Origin: Propionibacteriaceae bacterium
GTDB lineage: Bacteria > Actinomycetota > Actinomycetes > Propionibacteriales > Propionibacteriaceae
Direction: 5' to 3'
NCBI GenBank assembly: GCA_031260385.1
Contig: JAIRKB010000182.1
Span: forward strand, 1 to 5,852
Length of the DNA stretch: 5,852 nt
Position 1 is the stretch's first letter; every line of letters starts with the position of its first letter. Shown here piece after piece: positions 4,789 through 5,852 of this stretch. The notes below the pieces were generated by a model. It worked only from the letters and a program-made list of their open reading frames with translations, was not told where the DNA came from and searched no databases. Position numbers and translations under genes: made by a program.

Positions 4789-5852
4789 ATGAGTGGTATT
4801 GGTGAGGGGTTTGGCACACAAGCAATGGCAGAAAGCGTCCGCGTTGATCGGGTTGATGGTCGTTCTTGGGGAGCTCGTGGTCCTTGGTGGTGGTTGGTGT
4901 TGTCGGTGGTGACTGCTTTGGCGGTGTTGGTGTCTGGGGTTGTGTCTTCTCCGGCTTTTGCGGTGCCTCCGTCTTCGGTTCCGTCGACGCGGAGTGGTTC
5001 TAAGGGGTCGCCTGAGGATGTGGCTCCTCTTGCTGCTTCGGGGGCTTCGCTTAGTCCTTCGGTGGGTACGTCGTCTGTGGTGGGTGTGACGGGTCCGGCA
5101 CCTGTGGTTGAGGCGCGGGCTGTGGTGTCGTCTGATAGTTTTGATGTTGAGACGTCGGTGTTGGTGGCGCAGGATGAGTCGACGCAGACTTTTAAGAATT
5201 TGGATGGGACGTTTACTACGGCGGTGTTTGCGGTTCCTAGGTGGGTTCAGTTGTCTGATGGGTCGTGGACTGAGGTGGGCACTGTGGTGACGCCTACGGT
5301 GGATGGTGGTGGGCGGGTGGATCGTAACCCGTTGTCGCCGAGGTTTGCGGCTAGTGGTGATTCGGAGGATTTGTTGAGTGTGACGCGTAATGGGGTGAGT
5401 TTGTCGATTAGTTTGTTGGGGGCGAAGGCTTCTTCGTTGAAGTCGCGGGGGAGTCGGGCGACGTATTCTGGTGCGGCGGGGGATGGTAGTGATTTGGTGT
5501 ATGAGGTGACGTCGGGGTCGGTGAAGGAGGCGGTGGTGTTGTCTGTTCCGCCGAAGAGAGCGCCGGAGTATCGGTGGTTGATTAAGGGGTCTGGTTTTAC
5601 TGCGCGGGTGGGTGTGGATGGTCGGATTGAGATTGTTTCGTTGGCTGATGGTAGTGTGACGATGTCGATTCCTCCGGCGTTGGTGGTTGATTCTTCGGGG
5701 GTGACTGGGGTGTCGGAGCCAGCTATGGTGAATGCTCCGATGATGTTGACGCAGCAGGATGGGGCTTGGTTGTTGACAATCACGCCGTCTTTGGAGTGGT
5801 TACAGGATCCGGCGCGGGTGTATCCGGTTTCGGTTGATCCGACGATTAGTTT
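4789..5852 (+). CDS. secreted RHS/DNRLRE-type large protein, N-terminal part (3' end off the window)
   Basis: The frame is open from ATG 4789 to the right edge: 354 residues and no stop. An unusually long n-region (about 32 residues) precedes the hydrophobic core from WWWLVLSVV (33-41) to about 53, and a signal peptidase I site fits after AFA (56-58). A Ser/Pro/Val-rich low-complexity stretch covers about 59-115. Then come motifs that I recognise from N-terminal regions of large actinobacterial RHS/YD-repeat and DNRLRE-domain proteins: TFKNLDGTFTTAVF (134-147) with PRWVQLSDGSWTEV (150-163), SDLVYEVTSGSVKEAVVLSV (234-253), and LQDPARVYPVSVDPTI (338-353). Such proteins often continue for a thousand or more residues and may end in a variable toxin domain; here that part is not visible, so no toxin is claimed. 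Third codon positions are almost exclusively G or T after codon 18, unlike every other gene in the window. A toxin/adhesin-type surface role is inference; being secreted is well supported. Confidence 0.75.
   Translation, partial: MSGIGEGFGTQAMAESVRVDRVDGRSWGARGPWWWLVLSVVTALAVLVSGVVSSPAFAVPPSSVPSTRSGSKGSPEDVAPLAASGASLSPSVGTSSVVGVTGPAPVVEARAVVSSDSFDVETSVLVAQDESTQTFKNLDGTFTTAVFAVPRWVQLSDGSWTEVGTVVTPTVDGGGRVDRNPLSPRFAASGDSEDLLSVTRNGVSLSISLLGAKASSLKSRGSRATYSGAAGDGSDLVYEVTSGSVKEAVVLSVPPKRAPEYRWLIKGSGFTARVGVDGRIEIVSLADGSVTMSIPPALVVDSSGVTGVSEPAMVNAPMMLTQQDGAWLLTITPSLEWLQDPARVYPVSVDPTIS

Noticed and set aside
5247..5783. 178-codon minus-strand frame inside the RHS-like gene
   Set aside because: It is antisense to a frame with clear family motifs. 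The scarcity of C and A at the wobble position of the real gene removes stop codons from this antisense frame, so its length has a trivial explanation. It has no recognisable protein motif.

Overview
The window looks like part of an actinobacterial chromosome. Coding is mostly GC-rich, with Gram-positive style Shine-Dalgarno sequences. There are two exported surface-type proteins, and a SorC-type sugar-responsive regulator sits next to glycerol kinase. I cannot name a genus. CTA and TTA leucine codons are commoner than in a very high-GC actinomycete such as Streptomyces, so a moderate-GC actinobacterium is a better guess. No tRNA, rRNA, CRISPR array or insertion sequence is visible.

Layout. 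(1) 1-1055, minus strand: the N-terminal 351 residues of an exported protein that runs off the left edge. It carries a SipW-type (TasA/BsaA-like) signal sequence and matrix-protein motifs. (2) 1191-2705, minus: a complete glycerol kinase, glpK. (3) 2706-2840: a divergent regulatory region with short inverted repeats. (4) 2841-3815, plus: a complete SorC-family regulator, the obvious candidate regulator of glpK. (5) 3837-4478, minus: an alpha/beta hydrolase that converges on the regulator gene with a gap of about 20 bp. Upstream of it lies a possible 12-codon leader ORF (4553-4591) with a strong Shine-Dalgarno. (6) 4592-4788: intergenic, with a good sigma70-like promoter pointing right. (7) 4789-5852, plus: the first 354 residues of a secreted protein that resembles the N-terminal part of large actinobacterial RHS/YD-repeat or DNRLRE-type proteins, cut by the right edge.

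How they relate. Only glpK and the SorC regulator form a clear functional pair: glycerol phosphorylation under a regulator that probably senses a phosphorylated sugar or related metabolite. The two exported proteins flank this metabolic core and point to a decorated cell surface, but nothing in the window links them functionally. The hydrolase has no assignable substrate.

The most unusual signal is compositional. From codon 19 onward the RHS-like gene uses G or T at almost every third codon position (I count 9 exceptions in 336 codons). The 3' ends of the regulator and hydrolase genes show the opposite, C/A-ending, usage. The regulator and the RHS-like gene are on the same strand, so strand asymmetry of replication does not explain the difference.
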